A stretch of 64,000 nucleotides of DNA, taken from assembly GCA_006538405.1 (NCBI GenBank), contig BJKQ01000008.1, forward strand, positions 1,302,001 to 1,366,000. The letters are read 5' to 3'. The translations under genes and the position numbers were made by a program. The stretch comes from Hansfordia pulvinata (lineage: Eukaryota; Ascomycota; Sordariomycetes; Xylariales). The notes beneath the pieces were generated by a model that did no database searches, was not told the origin of the DNA, and saw only the letters and a program-made list of their open reading frames with translations. Shown one piece after another: positions 22,401 through 33,629 of this stretch. The stretch's first letter is position 1. Each line of letters begins with the position of its first letter.

Positions 22401-25400
22401 GGGCGAATACGCCGTGCCACCACCACGCGACTCTACCCATCTATTCGACCTCAGGCCCGCGCGTGCGCGCCGGCACCATCCCGGAACGCCACGCTACACT
22501 GGACCAGTACGAGCAGACGGCGAATCCCCCCCATCTCACAGGCCCGACCCTGTCCAATGACACGTGCGCCGGCACACGCGCGTCTCTCCCGCAGCCCTTC
22601 CTCCTGACCCGGCCGGACCACACGTCACCTGTCCCTGGCCTCCTTTACGGGGACTAGTACGCGGCCTGTCTGCATGACGATGGGTATCTATACATGGGGG
22701 ATGGGCATCAATGCTGTCCCTATATGGCCACCATTTGCGAGTATCCGTATCCCTGCGGCCTCGCGCCGCCGCTCTCCGCAGAATGCGAATATGCTGAGCG
22801 TCCTTGAGATAACCTGCGGCGATTCCCAGGCGGGCAGCGAGCGACCGTGCTCTTGTTCGTCCGCCCGACGTGCGCGTCTTGGCGGATGTCAGGGCAGTTA
22901 TGTTCTGCTCGGTTGAAAACAGCAAGAGGCCACAAGTCGCCGAGATCGTCACCCAGCTACGAGGACACGCAATGTTTCCGTCGTCGTTGTACACACCTCG
23001 ATAAAAAGGCCATGGCCGACAAGTCATGCATGCTCCCGCTGGCCCGTACAATGATGAGCCTGGCGAGCGAAGGAACCCTGATCTAGGCGCGGTCCGGCTC
23101 CCGCAACCAACAACCCCTACCCTCCTCTAAACCCAACTCGTCCTTCCCGCAGCGGAGCAGGCGTTCACGACTCGGTCGGCTGCCATACTCGTACGAGCAG
23201 CCCGTCTTGCCGGCGGCAGTCCAAGTCTTCTTCTCCATTCTACCTGCCTCGTCGCGATCCAGAGCCGTCTTCTTGCCGACCACGCAAGCTGAAGTCAGTC
23301 GTTGCTCGACTGATCGCACATGAGAGCGCGTTGTGCGCATGTGGCCAACGTGTACGGCGGACACTGGCACCACCCTACACGCCCGTCGCTGGGCGACGGG
23401 CCATCAGCGGATCCTCTGCGCTGCTAGGTTACCCATCTTTGGCCCAAAGAGGCATCGTGTGCTCTTCACCGCCATAACGGCCCTCGCGGGAAGCCTCCGA
23501 ATTGCGAACCCACTGATGCGCACGCTGGCAGCTCGTCAGTGGACACGCCTCCGCCGTGCGCGCATGAAAACGCGCAGAACAAAGGTCTAAAAAAAGAGGC
23601 TGTCCTGGAGGCGGAGGCGGAGCCGGGGAGGCAAGCGCAAAGGAAGGACAGAGAGGAAGAAAGAGAGAGGCAGAGAGGGAGAGATAGGCGTTACGTCTGC
23701 AGAGCGAGCACGCGCACGAGTTCTCTCGCCTTCTGGCGAGTTCGCGCTACCCCCTCACACCAACCATGAACCACCCCCTTGCCTGGGGTTTGTCTCGTTC
23801 GCGTTCTTCTGAAGCCGGGCGAACAGGTCAGTGTTGACATCCCGGCGATATCGTGCGGGCCCGCTATCGCCCGCGGCGCCTTGTCCCCTCTCGCCTGTTC
23901 GAGCCTCCAGCATCAATGTCTCCTGCAGCGGCATCACACGCTGCAATGCTGCGTCGCTCGACTTGAGCAATGATGGCGGCTCGTGGTCCGATTCACGCAC
24001 TCATACGGCGGCAAGCTCCTGAGGCTTTTACCTGGCACACATGTTGGCGCGCCTTCTAGCGGTCAAGCCCAAGCACAGCGGCACGGTGGCGGCTCCCGGA
24101 ACACGATCGTTCTTCGGCGGGGTTCCGACTGTCAGGCCAGGACGTGTCCATGCCCAGTCGGTCGCGCCGCCTTTGCCTGCGAGTCTCTACTCGTACGAGC
24201 TGGGGCTCACTCGCCCGGCCTTGTCCCTGCAGTGCGTCGAAACCCTGCCTCTTCGCCCGCGGGGATTTTACCCCAAGAGACAGGGAAACCCAGGCTTGCG
24301 CAGAGCCAAACCCCACGATCTGCTGTTCGAGGCCTCTGCGTTGTTTTAATAGCCTCGCGCATGTCCTCCTAGTGCCCAATGGGGCCTGAATCGCGATTGC
24401 CTGTGCGTCATTCCACGATGCGTCCGCATCGGGTCCGTTGGGTGGCTTCTGGCTTCTCATGTTGGGGAAAGAGGAGATCTGCTGTGTGCACCAAAGGTGA
24501 AGGCCATGGTCGCGGTTGATGAATCAATGCCAGTCCGTTTTCGAGGGGCCGTTGGCGATGATGTGGTCTCAGACGACAGTACTCGCATGGTTTCCACTGA
24601 CTCTTTAGTGTCCAGCAACGAAGCCTTTCTACTCGAAGGGCGAGCTACATATCGACGGGTTTGCCAGGCGTCAAACTCTGCAAAATGCCATGTAGCATGT
24701 AGATTCTCCATAGCCACGATCGCACGACACACGGATATAGCCCGAGAGTCGTATTCCAGCCACAGGTCACTCGCAATAAATATCTTGATCGACCATCGTC
24801 GTTCCCCGCCGCCGTGCTCCGGACAGTGCGGTTAGTCTGATCCCCGTGAAGCGCGCACGAGCCAGGTACCCGTATGCGTACGGCTCGTGGGGATGGCTGG
24901 CGCAGGGCAGTTGGCTTGCGCCTCCCAAAGCCGCGTCGCGGATTGCGGGTGCGATCCGCAGGGTCCGCATTCCGTCTTCCCTTGCTACGAGCAGAGCCGC
25001 AATGTTCTCGGCTGACCGACTGAGATCAGCAGGAGGTGCTTCTTCAGAGCGGGTATGGGACAAGAACAAGAAAGAGAAAGATGGAGAGTAGCGGTGGCCT
25101 CCCACTTTATTAAGCTACACTTGCTCTTGGAAAGAAAAGAGACGGTACGAGTGTGAGTCTTCCCCCGTGCGTCACATGCAGGGCCGACGTCCGGATTGGT
25201 TGCCCGCAACGCTGTGGGCGGTCGCCAATGGAGAACGGTGAGGCTACTTCGTCGACGTCCCGTTGTCACCTGTACTGCGGCTGGTCGGCGATCATGTTGT
25301 TATACCCTCCAGCCATTCTGATAGTACCTTAAAAGGATTCGAATAAAGGCAAGGAGGTTGTAGACGAGCTGCTGCCTTCTCTCCACCACATTGATCCGTA

Positions 25401-26333
25401 TGCAGGTCTCACATATCTTCTGCGGGGGTTGCCAGACAGACAGACAGACATCCGGCAGAATCAGCAGCAGCAGTGGGCGAAAGAAACATCTCAGACGGGG
25501 CGAGTTTCGGTGAATTCAATGTGGAATCAACATCGACTTTTCCACGGTGAGAAGACGGAAACCCAGGGCACAGAAGAGCCTGTGGGGAGCGAGGGGCGCC
25601 CTCGCGTGTTGTCTCTGCTGCGAGAACACGTGACCGCAGGAAGCGTCCTCCTCCACAGTGAGGCGGCGTTGTGAGTCGTCGCCGAGGCGGAGGCGGCGCG
25701 GTTCGATGAAAGAGCGCAACAGTACGAGTAATCAGGTGTTCTGAGCCAGAGCCGGTTTCCGTGGCACTATCAGCCGACCGCCGCATTGACGCAGTCGCTC
25801 ATTCGCCAGCTTCCGGGTCGGGCTGAACCCGCGAAGCCCGTGGGGGAGTGGCTGAGTCCGCTCTAACAACTTAGGGGGCCGGGGGCCGCTTTCCATAGTG
25901 GAGTGGCAGCAGACGACGCTAGATCCGCGCTGTGGCTTCGTCCGTGAGGGAGGTACTCGTTAGTTGGTCTATTATCAGACTATTATTTGCATCGTTTGGC
26001 TGATCATTCTCCTGCTTGTCTGTCTGCGACCTGCCCGCCCGAACTCGCGAGGCTGTCAGTATCGTTGGCTGTCGTGTAGCGCCGGCACCCATCGCCTTGT
26101 CCGACCCGCGCTGTGCGGGTAAAGATAAAAAGAGCCACAGCAAGGCCCAGGCAAATACCAGAGAGACCTTTCCCGCTTGTCCACTTGTCCCACCTTCGGA
26201 ACGGTACCGCCGACAACAGCCAGCACGCCCGCCGCACCGAAATGCAAAAACAGCCACTAGGCTTGGGAGGACGTACTCGAAGACTGGCATCAGGAAACAC
26301 GAAGTAAGAGACGAACAGGCACGCATCGGCAGA
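19445..26333. other. 6.9-kb gene-poor region
   Basis: I find no ORF with domain features or a coherent splice structure here. Several short GC-driven frames occur on both strands (for example 22064-22657 plus). TACTCGTA-type motifs occur near 20398, 20680-20710, 21266, 23186-23197, 24188-24199 and 25722. A CAGA tetranucleotide repeat lies at about 25436-25450, and a purine-rich stretch near 23640-23690 resembles GAGAGA repeats. The 300 nt before 26334 probably contain the promoter and leader of the next gene. Confidence 0.55.
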
Positions 26334-27215
26334 ATGGGCAAAAAGCACGCCACGATCCGCCTGCCCATCCCGCCCGACCTGCCGCCGAGTCTTGTCGCCA
26401 GCGTGCTGCAGGACCTCAGCGCCCTCATTGCCTGCCATCCGTGCGTAGCCGCTCACGAGCTCAGGAACGGAGGAGCAGAGACAACGTCGGCGGCGGCGGC
26501 AACGCCCGCGCCGCCTCCCTCGTCACATGGCCACTCCGGAAGCAAAAGGAGCAGCATTTTAAGCAGGTACAAGAGAGGGAAAGCCGCAACCGACCGGAAC
26601 ACCACAAGCGGCAACGGCAGCGGCAGCGGCAACGGGAGCAGCGACAAGACGCCGAATTCCCCTCGTCCCCCACCCCGCAGCGCAGAGTCCCACAGCACCA
26701 ACGGCAGCGAAGATGAAGAAGTCGGCGATCTCGAGTACGACATCTGGGAGGAGGTCTGGGTGATCCCAGGCTTGCGGGCCGCGCAGCGGCGGTACAGGGC
26801 GTCGGGTCGCGCGGTGCGAGGCGGCGCGCGCTTCTGTGTCCACGGCGACCGCGGCGGCGGCGGCGGCTGGGGTTCGGGCTCCTTCTGGGCCCCGGGGCCG
26901 CCGGTCGCGCTCCGGGCGCGCGCGGCCGTCGTTCGGCGCGGCGGCGAGCCACCCGGCATCCGCGACGAGGCGTGGGCGGAGAGCCCCGAGGACTTTGACG
27001 CGCCCATCACCATGAGTGTTGAAGGTGGGGATGGTGACGATGGCGGGGTGAACGGCGGCGGAAGCGGAGAAACGGAGTGGGACCTGGTGGCCAGGTATGA
27101 GCTGGAGATGCCGCGGCTCGTGATGCCATTCGCGGCTGGGTCCATGATGGACAGCCAGCGGGCCATGTACGAGCAGGCCCTGTGCCACGCGCGATGGAGG
27201 AGGACGCTTTGCTGA
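26334..27215 (+). CDS. Probable DUF7053-like (SRPBCC-type) fungal protein
   Basis: From the ATG at 26334 the frame encodes 293 aa without introns. The start (KHATIRLPIPPDLPPSLVA, then VLQDLSALIACHPCV) matches the pattern of fungal DUF7053 proteins, in which a PIPPxLP segment and an HxxxI helix open a START-like fold. The middle has DLEYDIWEEVWVIPG, and the C-terminus (ETEWDLVARYELEMPRLVMP and the final helix with MMDSQRAMYEQAL) fits the closing strand and helix. Between these lie two low-complexity insertions: a Ser/Gly/Asn-rich stretch (about residues 75-130) and a Gly-rich loop (about 175-185). The fold and family are inferred from pattern, not from a search. It converges on the zinc-cluster gene, with 286 nt between the stop codons. 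Confidence 0.55.
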   Translation: MGKKHATIRLPIPPDLPPSLVASVLQDLSALIACHPCVAAHELRNGGAETTSAAAATPAPPPSSHGHSGSKRSSILSRYKRGKAATDRNTTSGNGSGSGNGSSDKTPNSPRPPPRSAESHSTNGSEDEEVGDLEYDIWEEVWVIPGLRAAQRRYRASGRAVRGGARFCVHGDRGGGGGWGSGSFWAPGPPVALRARAAVVRRGGEPPGIRDEAWAESPEDFDAPITMSVEGGDGDDGGVNGGGSGETEWDLVARYELEMPRLVMPFAAGSMMDSQRAMYEQALCHARWRRTLC

Positions 27216-27501
27216 GCCGGAGCCTGGTACTGCTCTGGCCAACTGCGATTTTCAGGCACTGATCGGTGATCCAATATGCAACGGCTCGTGATCAGTTCTC
27301 GGAATCGAAAGGGTATCTTGATTTCAGCGCAATGAGCCCAAAGCAACGCAACGACCGTCCTCTGGAGCGAACGTCTTTTCCAAACCACCCCCCAACCAAG
27401 CCAGAAGCATCTCTTGCGATCCATCTCTTCGATGATCGCCGTAGCGTTTCTGTACGCTGAAGGTCCTGTCCCAAAAGAATCCCCGGGCCCTGAATTATGA
27501 A

Positions 27502-28613
27502 TTATCTGCTGCGGCCCATGTCTTTGATGATTTGAATCATGTCATCCAGCCGCCGCTCATAGATTTCTCTTTGGCTCTTGAGCTCTGCCTCGTAAGACGT
27601 CTTCATGTCCTCCAGTTCTTGCTTGTGCTTCACCCGGGTCTGGCGTAAGATTTCTTCGAACTCGCCCTCCATTTTGTTAATGATGGCCCCCGGGCTCGAA
27701 GCACGGGGGAGCTGGGGCTGAGCCATGTCCGAGGCGACTCCAGAAGCCGCCAGATCCGCGAACGTGGGCACCGCTGGGGGGTCGTCTGGCGCCTCCGAGC
27801 CGGCGCTACTGGCCGAGTCCGACGGGGGTCTTAATGTCTGGGTCTTGTGAAGCAGCTCAAACGCGGGTACCGATGCCATGCTGCCGGATTGTTGCGGGAG
27901 AGAATTGGTGGATTTCTGTCTGGTGACCCTACGCGGTGGATTGCACGGTTTCCCGGATCTCATGCACCTATCACACTTCTCTGGCCACACGCGGTCATTG
28001 GGCTCGCACTGGGTGGCTTGTCAGTTGGGCCATGTCGTTGGTGGCTGTGGCTGCGTGGTACTCACCTTGATGCGCAGCTTAGTGCAAACGTCACACCTGA
28101 ACCCGTTCTTACGGCCAGTTGTCGATACACGCTCTCTGGAAGATACGCGTTCCTTGGATGATATGTGTTCCTTGGATGATATGCGATCCCTGGTTGGTAT
28201 GCGATCCCTGGTTGATATGCGTTCCTTGGCTGATGAACGTTCCCTGACCATGGGTCGAATCCTGAATCTGGATTGTCCTGGCTTTGGTGCTTTGCCGGAC
28301 AAGGCGCGGCAGCTCAAGTCGCGACTCAGACATCGATCACACGTGTGATCATCTTTTGAGTTGGTGCACTGCGGATGGATGCGTTAGCCAGATTGAGTCT
28401 CGCGAAAGTGCTTGCGCAAGTGAGCAAGTAGGTGGTATGTTAGTGAGAAGAGCTTGCCTTTGACTTGGCAACCTTGCAAGGGGGGCACGCCGGACGCGAC
28501 AGAGGGGAGGTGGCAGCCTTTCGGCCACCAAATCGCTCTTGACGAGATTGTCGCCAGACGAGTCCATGTCGGCGCTGGCGGGCCGAATGTTGAAGTCTGG
28601 CCGCTTTGGGATG
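27502..28613 (-). CDS. Double Zn2Cys6 zinc-cluster protein with coiled-coil tail (5' end unresolved)
   Basis: Three exons are visible: an upstream one ending at 28458, then 28368-28066, then 28008-27502. The last intron is GT-AG (28009-28065, 57 nt). The one before is GC-AG (28369-28457, donor AAG|GCAAGC). Joined, the first cluster reads ACPPCKVAKSKC then TCDRCLSRDLSC, a perfect C-x2-C-x6-C-x8-C-x2-C-x6-C. The second reads RCDVCTKLRIKC then KCDRCMRSGKPC. Between them is a linker of six-residue repeats (SKERIS, TRDRIP). The C-terminus (from MEGEFEEILRQT) is a coiled coil of about 50 residues. Such clusters bind DNA or zinc in fungal nuclear proteins. No in-frame ATG exists in the first exon before the stop at 28614-28616, so a further 5' exon is needed. 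An ATG at 28567 is in the wrong frame. Confidence 0.68.
28124..28249. repeat. 18-bp coding minisatellite, about 7 copies
   Basis: Tandem units such as GATGATATGCGATCCCTG follow one another every 18 bp. On the minus strand they encode six-residue units like RDRIST and KERVSS, forming the linker between the two zinc clusters. Confidence 0.85.
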
Positions 28614-29741
28614 TCAGAATGTGTATAGTTATGTCGCGCGATAGGAGCGGACCGCAATGGGTTATCTGTGCTTTTGCCGACGTTGTCGCGTGCGAAATGA
28701 AGCGGTTAGTGAGACGTCGCGAAGTTGTTGGTGCTGGCCGGACCGCGGCCCACTGCCTAACGTAAAGCCGCGGGAAACGCGTGCGGCGCGGTTTCCAAGC
28801 ACCTCGCAGCGCACGGGCCACGACATGTACGTATTAGGCACTCCCGTGTACCTAACAAGCGACCCGGCGCCGATAAGCGGCCGTTCGTACCTGCCGCAAG
28901 AGGGAATCCATCTTTTGGGTAGTGACTGCCGCGAAATTCAACTACAGCGAATCGACTCGCTCGTGGCTGCCGCAAACGCTGCGGTTCTCTTCTTGACAAT
29001 GAGGAATCCACGTCATCATAGAGATTCGGATGGATTTTATTTTCCAGAGAAATTCCAGAACTGAACCTTCCGGCTTCACATCACAAATCTGCTTGTTCGT
29101 TGCTTTCCAATCCGCATTGTTCCAACTTCTCGGTCCAGCAGTCAACGAATTGAACGACGCGGGGGCCGATCGAGGACAGGGCTGAAACTCGAACCCTGAC
29201 AAGGCGTGCTGAGCTAGCATTGCGCCATTGGACTGCCATTGAAAGCTTTTGGTGACCAAGAGGCTTGACAACAGTGGGTGGCTGACTGACAGCCTTCGAT
29301 AGGGGCTCGGGAGATCCACCTGAGCCACTCAAGCCGTCATCGACTACGTTGGCGCCATCGCCGTTGAACACTGTCTCCACCGCCTCTACCCTTCCGCACC
29401 CTCGTGCTGTGGCTGGCACGCCTTCACGGGCCTGGACGCCGGCTGCCGGGCCAAACATTGGACGGCCCCTGGATACCTAGGCAAATACCTAGGTATGCTA
29501 ATCCGATCGGAGAAATGCCCGTCCCAGTCCGCAATCATGGGGAATGCATGTATGACTTCATCGCCCCGTCCTGGTCCCTGATCAGCGCAGGGGATTCTCC
29601 CTCTTGGGACCCCGTCTGTACTCGTATAACAATTCATATCCCCCTTGCCAGACACTGCATTTGCTCTCACAGCTTTGACACAATAGTCACGCAGTCACGT
29701 CGCGTTCAGAGACCAACCGATATACAAACAGCCAACTCAAC
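28614..29741. other. Divergent intergenic region
   Basis: It must contain the missing 5' part and promoter of the zinc-cluster gene and the promoter of the small mitochondrial-type gene. An ACCTAGG pair occurs at about 29475-29495. A tRNA-like fragment near 29170-29230 was rejected. Confidence 0.5.
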
Positions 29742-30260
29742 ATGGCTTCCAAAGCTTTCGTACAATCCGCCGCTGGACGGCTATCTCGCCAGTCGCTGGC
29801 CGTCGACCTCTCTCGCGCGTCCCGCAGAACCTACGCGACTGAAGGCAGGCCACCGCTCCCGCAGGCCGGCCGCAACAACAACCAAGGGCTGTACGTTCCA
29901 GCTACTCTCCCCGGTTTCTTCTCCTACTTCATCCTCGCCTCGATGCTGACCCTGTCCCGTGCGAACAGAGCGATGGGCTTGGCCCTCATAGCTGTCCCGG
30001 CTCTCGCCTATTTCGTCTTCTGTGAACCTCAGCCCACCACCGCCAGCGCGAAGCAGCCCGCTCTGGACCCGGCTACGCGGACCAAGGCCAAGAAGGAGGA
30101 ATTCAAGGACACACCGGGGCGCGGTGGACACATCCACCCGGAGCACGAAGACCCGGAGCTCAAGGCCCCGTTCGGCGTGGTGCACAAGCAGAAGAGGGTC
30201 GACGAGAACCCCGACGAGAGGAACCACAATGCTATCAATCAGAGGAATAGACAGGCGTGA
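29742..30260 (+). CDS. Small predicted mitochondrial membrane protein
   Basis: The ATG at 29742 starts MASKAFVQSAAGRLSRQS, an Arg/Ser-rich amphipathic leader followed by RRTYATEG, a typical fungal mitochondrial presequence and cleavage region. A probable intron, 29891-29968 (78 nt, donor GTACGT, branch TGCTGAC, acceptor GAACAG), is exactly 26 codons long, so both forms stay in frame: 146 aa spliced, 172 aa unspliced. Spliced, the sequence GLAMGLALIAVPALAYFVF forms one membrane span. The rest is hydrophilic with TPGRGGHIHPEHEDPELKAPFG and an Asn/Arg-rich end. I expect a single-pass inner-membrane protein but do not recognise the function. Confidence 0.75.
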   Translation: MASKAFVQSAAGRLSRQSLAVDLSRASRRTYATEGRPPLPQAGRNNNQGLYVPATLPGFFSYFILASMLTLSRANRAMGLALIAVPALAYFVFCEPQPTTASAKQPALDPATRTKAKKEEFKDTPGRGGHIHPEHEDPELKAPFGVVHKQKRVDENPDERNHNAINQRNRQA

Positions 30261-33200
30261 GGTATTGATGGGCTGTGATTGCATGATGACGACTGGCGGG
30301 TTGGTCATCCGCCGTTCATTTGTACTGCTTAGGGCGTTAATATCATCAGAATGCGCAGTGTTTCTCGTCTCACGAAGTCGCAGTGCACATTCAGTATCAG
30401 CACCTTGCCGCGCCTCTTTCCTCGAATACTTGCGTCACGTATCTCGCCCTACAATCGGACGCTGACTCCACAGAGTACCAGCCTGCCACCGCATATGTTG
30501 TCCACCTCGTCAACACTGAGGCCTCCATACACAATGGAGGACCACGGCAGCCCATTTGGAAATGATAAGATCCACACGGAAAACATGACACGACCATGCC
30601 AGTTCACCTGTGACAGTCCTGAGTAATCCGCTCAATAAGTCGTTGGTGGTCGACGTGCTGCTAGTATCACTTGGCTGGTTTGGGAGGGCTTGCCTCAGTG
30701 AACCTAGAGCAAGTGTAGCAGCGAAAGAAAGCTGGACGACGAATTGGATAGGGTCAGGTCAGATTGTGCAAGGTACGACATAGTATAAGGGTTCAATACA
30801 TGGTTTGCATTCTTGCTTTCTTCCGCATGTATGGCGGCGATCTGGAGTCTCGTGAGGGGTGGTTCCCAAGGCGAGAGTCGGACATACAGATTGCATTAGG
30901 TACTGTTGCTTGGTGCCATGCAGCTAGTAACAACTGCAAGTCGCAGGGGACCGCAAGAAGACCGATGGCATCGGTTCAGTTATGAATCGATTTTGGGGGG
31001 AAGTAATCTGACATAATGGCAAGGCGTTCTAGCAAGGTCATCATAACCATGGTAAGGCTCCCGCAGCTTTCTCTAGAAAAAACTTTCGTCTTACTATCCA
31101 TCAAGCCGTAACCCCATCCGCAAAATACCTACCCAGTCATGTTCCAGTGACACGTCCTTCAGAGCATGTTTTCCAGGTCCAGACTCCGCCCTCTGTTCCA
31201 TGTCCTTCTCACCGGCCCGGGAGAAGCAACGCACTCTCGAGTCTCGTCTGCTGATTAGACAGAGACGACTACTTGTCCCGGCCCAGCGACAAAGCCCACC
31301 GAAAAAAAAATGGAAAGAAAAAAACCCACCGACCGACCACCATCGTGGCTCTTCGGAGGCTGTGCATGCTTCGGATATTCCTGGCAAGGCAGTGAAAGAT
31401 TTCGCAGCGGAGTGGCGACTTTTGCCAACATGTAGCTCTTCTCCCGCGGAAGGCCTGGATACCGCTTAGCTCACGGGGCCACGGGTAGGTGGGCACTTCA
31501 AAGTTCAACGCAACACCCAAGGACGCCAATGTTAGGTATTGACTTGGCTGTGGCTAGCTGGTAGCAAGAGATCCAGGCCTTCCCGGCGGCGAATGGATCC
31601 CGATCTGGCGATGCGAAAGAAGCAGGAATAAGTCGAGTGACGATGCCCACGGGGGGAAGACACTACGAGTAAGATGGACGCAGCTCGAGATCCCTTGGGT
31701 GGGTAAGAAGTTAGGTACCTGCCAGTCCACTCTGCTATGCGATCTTGGGAACTCGTTGGAAATCCTCCCACCGGGCGGCCAGCAGCGAAAAGGCCTGCGA
31801 GGGGCAAGCAGCTCGAGAGATGTATACACGCCCCGAGACCCGCCGCGATCTGGCGCCAGTGGCGTAGTGCAAGGCACACGCGGGCCCAACCCTCATGTCG
31901 CTGGCTGACCGGCCGGGGCGTCTTCATCTCCCAAGCTCCAACCAGGCTCGGAGGGTTCGTCCGGCGTTCGGCGCCGCATCCCTCTCCGGTGGGTGCGAGC
32001 AGCAGGCCAAGGCGATGCGGACCGGATTCCGCCGTGGGGTGGACGGGAAGGGGGAGGGAGAAGGAGAAGGGCAGAGGATGAGGCGTGCGTGTATCCAGGG
32101 TTGAACAGTGCATCCTCGTGGCGCCTCGACTGCCCCGCCCAACCTGGCTGCTGCTCCGCTCGTACCGTACGGTTCCTGCGAGAGCCCTTCCCGTCTCCAA
32201 GCCCCTTCTTGGATTCGAGCAGCGCTGCGCGACGGGAGTCGAGACACCTTGCCCCGAGAAGTCTGCCCTTGTCGCCGCCTTGGAGCTATCCAGAGGCGGG
32301 CGAGGCTCGAGCAGCCCTTGGGCCATAGCCACGACCCGCGCAAGAGGGAGCTTCCCGCCCCCCCGGTGCGCCCGCGAGGTTGACAGGATGCGGCTTGAGG
32401 GGGGGTCGACGATGGCCTGGCGTGCCGAGATGACGCTGCTGGCCCTGCTGTTTCCGCGTACATGTGTTGTGCCTGAAGAGAGCCTGGGGATCGGGCTGCA
32501 GCTGATTACAGATCCGCCTCGGCCGACCCTCCGGACGAGTCGACACGCGATCGGCGACCGCAACTCCCGAGTCCCGACCAGTCAGTCGTAGCTGCCCTGT
32601 GGAAAGGGAGGGGTACGCGCTGCGAGGTACGGTACGGCCCTTCGGCTCCGAATACATCATGGTTACCTAGGTAGGCACTCAGGCTACCTGACCAATACCC
32701 GTACGCACTCGCCCGGGCCTACATGGAGTTAAGGGCAACGGGGCAACCCGCCGGGGTATCCGGCAAACCAATCTCGGCGGTTGGAGAGGAGAGGAGGCGG
32801 GGGATAGGCTATCTGCAGGTCGTTATTTTCTTCTCCTCCTCTCCCTACTGGGGCCACCCTTCAATCGACAGGAATAGAATTCTATAGCATCAGCATCCAC
32901 AGCAACCACCTACCCAACTACCCAACGTACACGCATACTCGTGAGCCCTCGACGGGGTTCCGCAGTCCGGAGTAGATAAGCCAAGGTAAGGCAAGCACCT
33001 GCCATCTCGCACTCGTTCGTGAACACCAGAGAGGTTTGCCACAAGCGAGGCGCAGGAGGGAGCATTGAGACGGGTGATGAGTACCTTCCGGTTTACCTCG
33101 GATACGTACTCGTAAGGAGGTAAGTAGGTAGGTAGGGAGGATACACCGTACGAGTGCTTGGCCGAATTCTTGCTTCCAATGATGGCTCCTCCCCCCCCCC

Positions 33201-33584
33201 TCTCTCTCCCCCTCTCTGTCTGTCTCCTTTGTATCCATCATCTCCCAAAGCCACGCACTACGACTTCCCTCAGCCCACTCGCCACGTGCGCAAGAGAAGT
33301 GGAATGAAACGCCATCTCGATAGCGGCGCTTCCTGTGAAACCCGTGAGTGGGCCACGGGAAGCGCGGGCAGACAGCCAGCAGGTCAGCGAGCCCGGTCAG
33401 TCAGCCCGTCAGGCGAACGGCGGAGGCGGACAAAGGGCGAAGGAACCGCTCCAGTAGCAACTGCGGCACAAACACAAACACACACGCCCTCCTCCTGACG
33501 ATCTCGCCTCACCTTCAGCTCATCCGCCTTACCCTACATCGCCAGGGTGGCTGGGTTTTTAGTGAGACGAGCTTGATGCCCACC

Positions 33585-33629
<45 letters not shown>

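Noticed and set aside
22064..22657. 197-codon plus-strand frame
   Set aside because: Pro/His/Ser-rich, no domain, no splice partners, in a motif-dense intergenic region.
29165..29240. tRNA-like fragment with A-box and B-box similarity on the minus strand
   Set aside because: The distance between the boxes is about 12 nt too short and neither T-stem nor acceptor stem pairs; at best a degenerate tRNA relic.
31532..32563. 343-codon minus-strand frame
   Set aside because: Low-complexity Ser/Arg/Gly composition, open frames on the opposite strand over the same bases, no recognisable domain.
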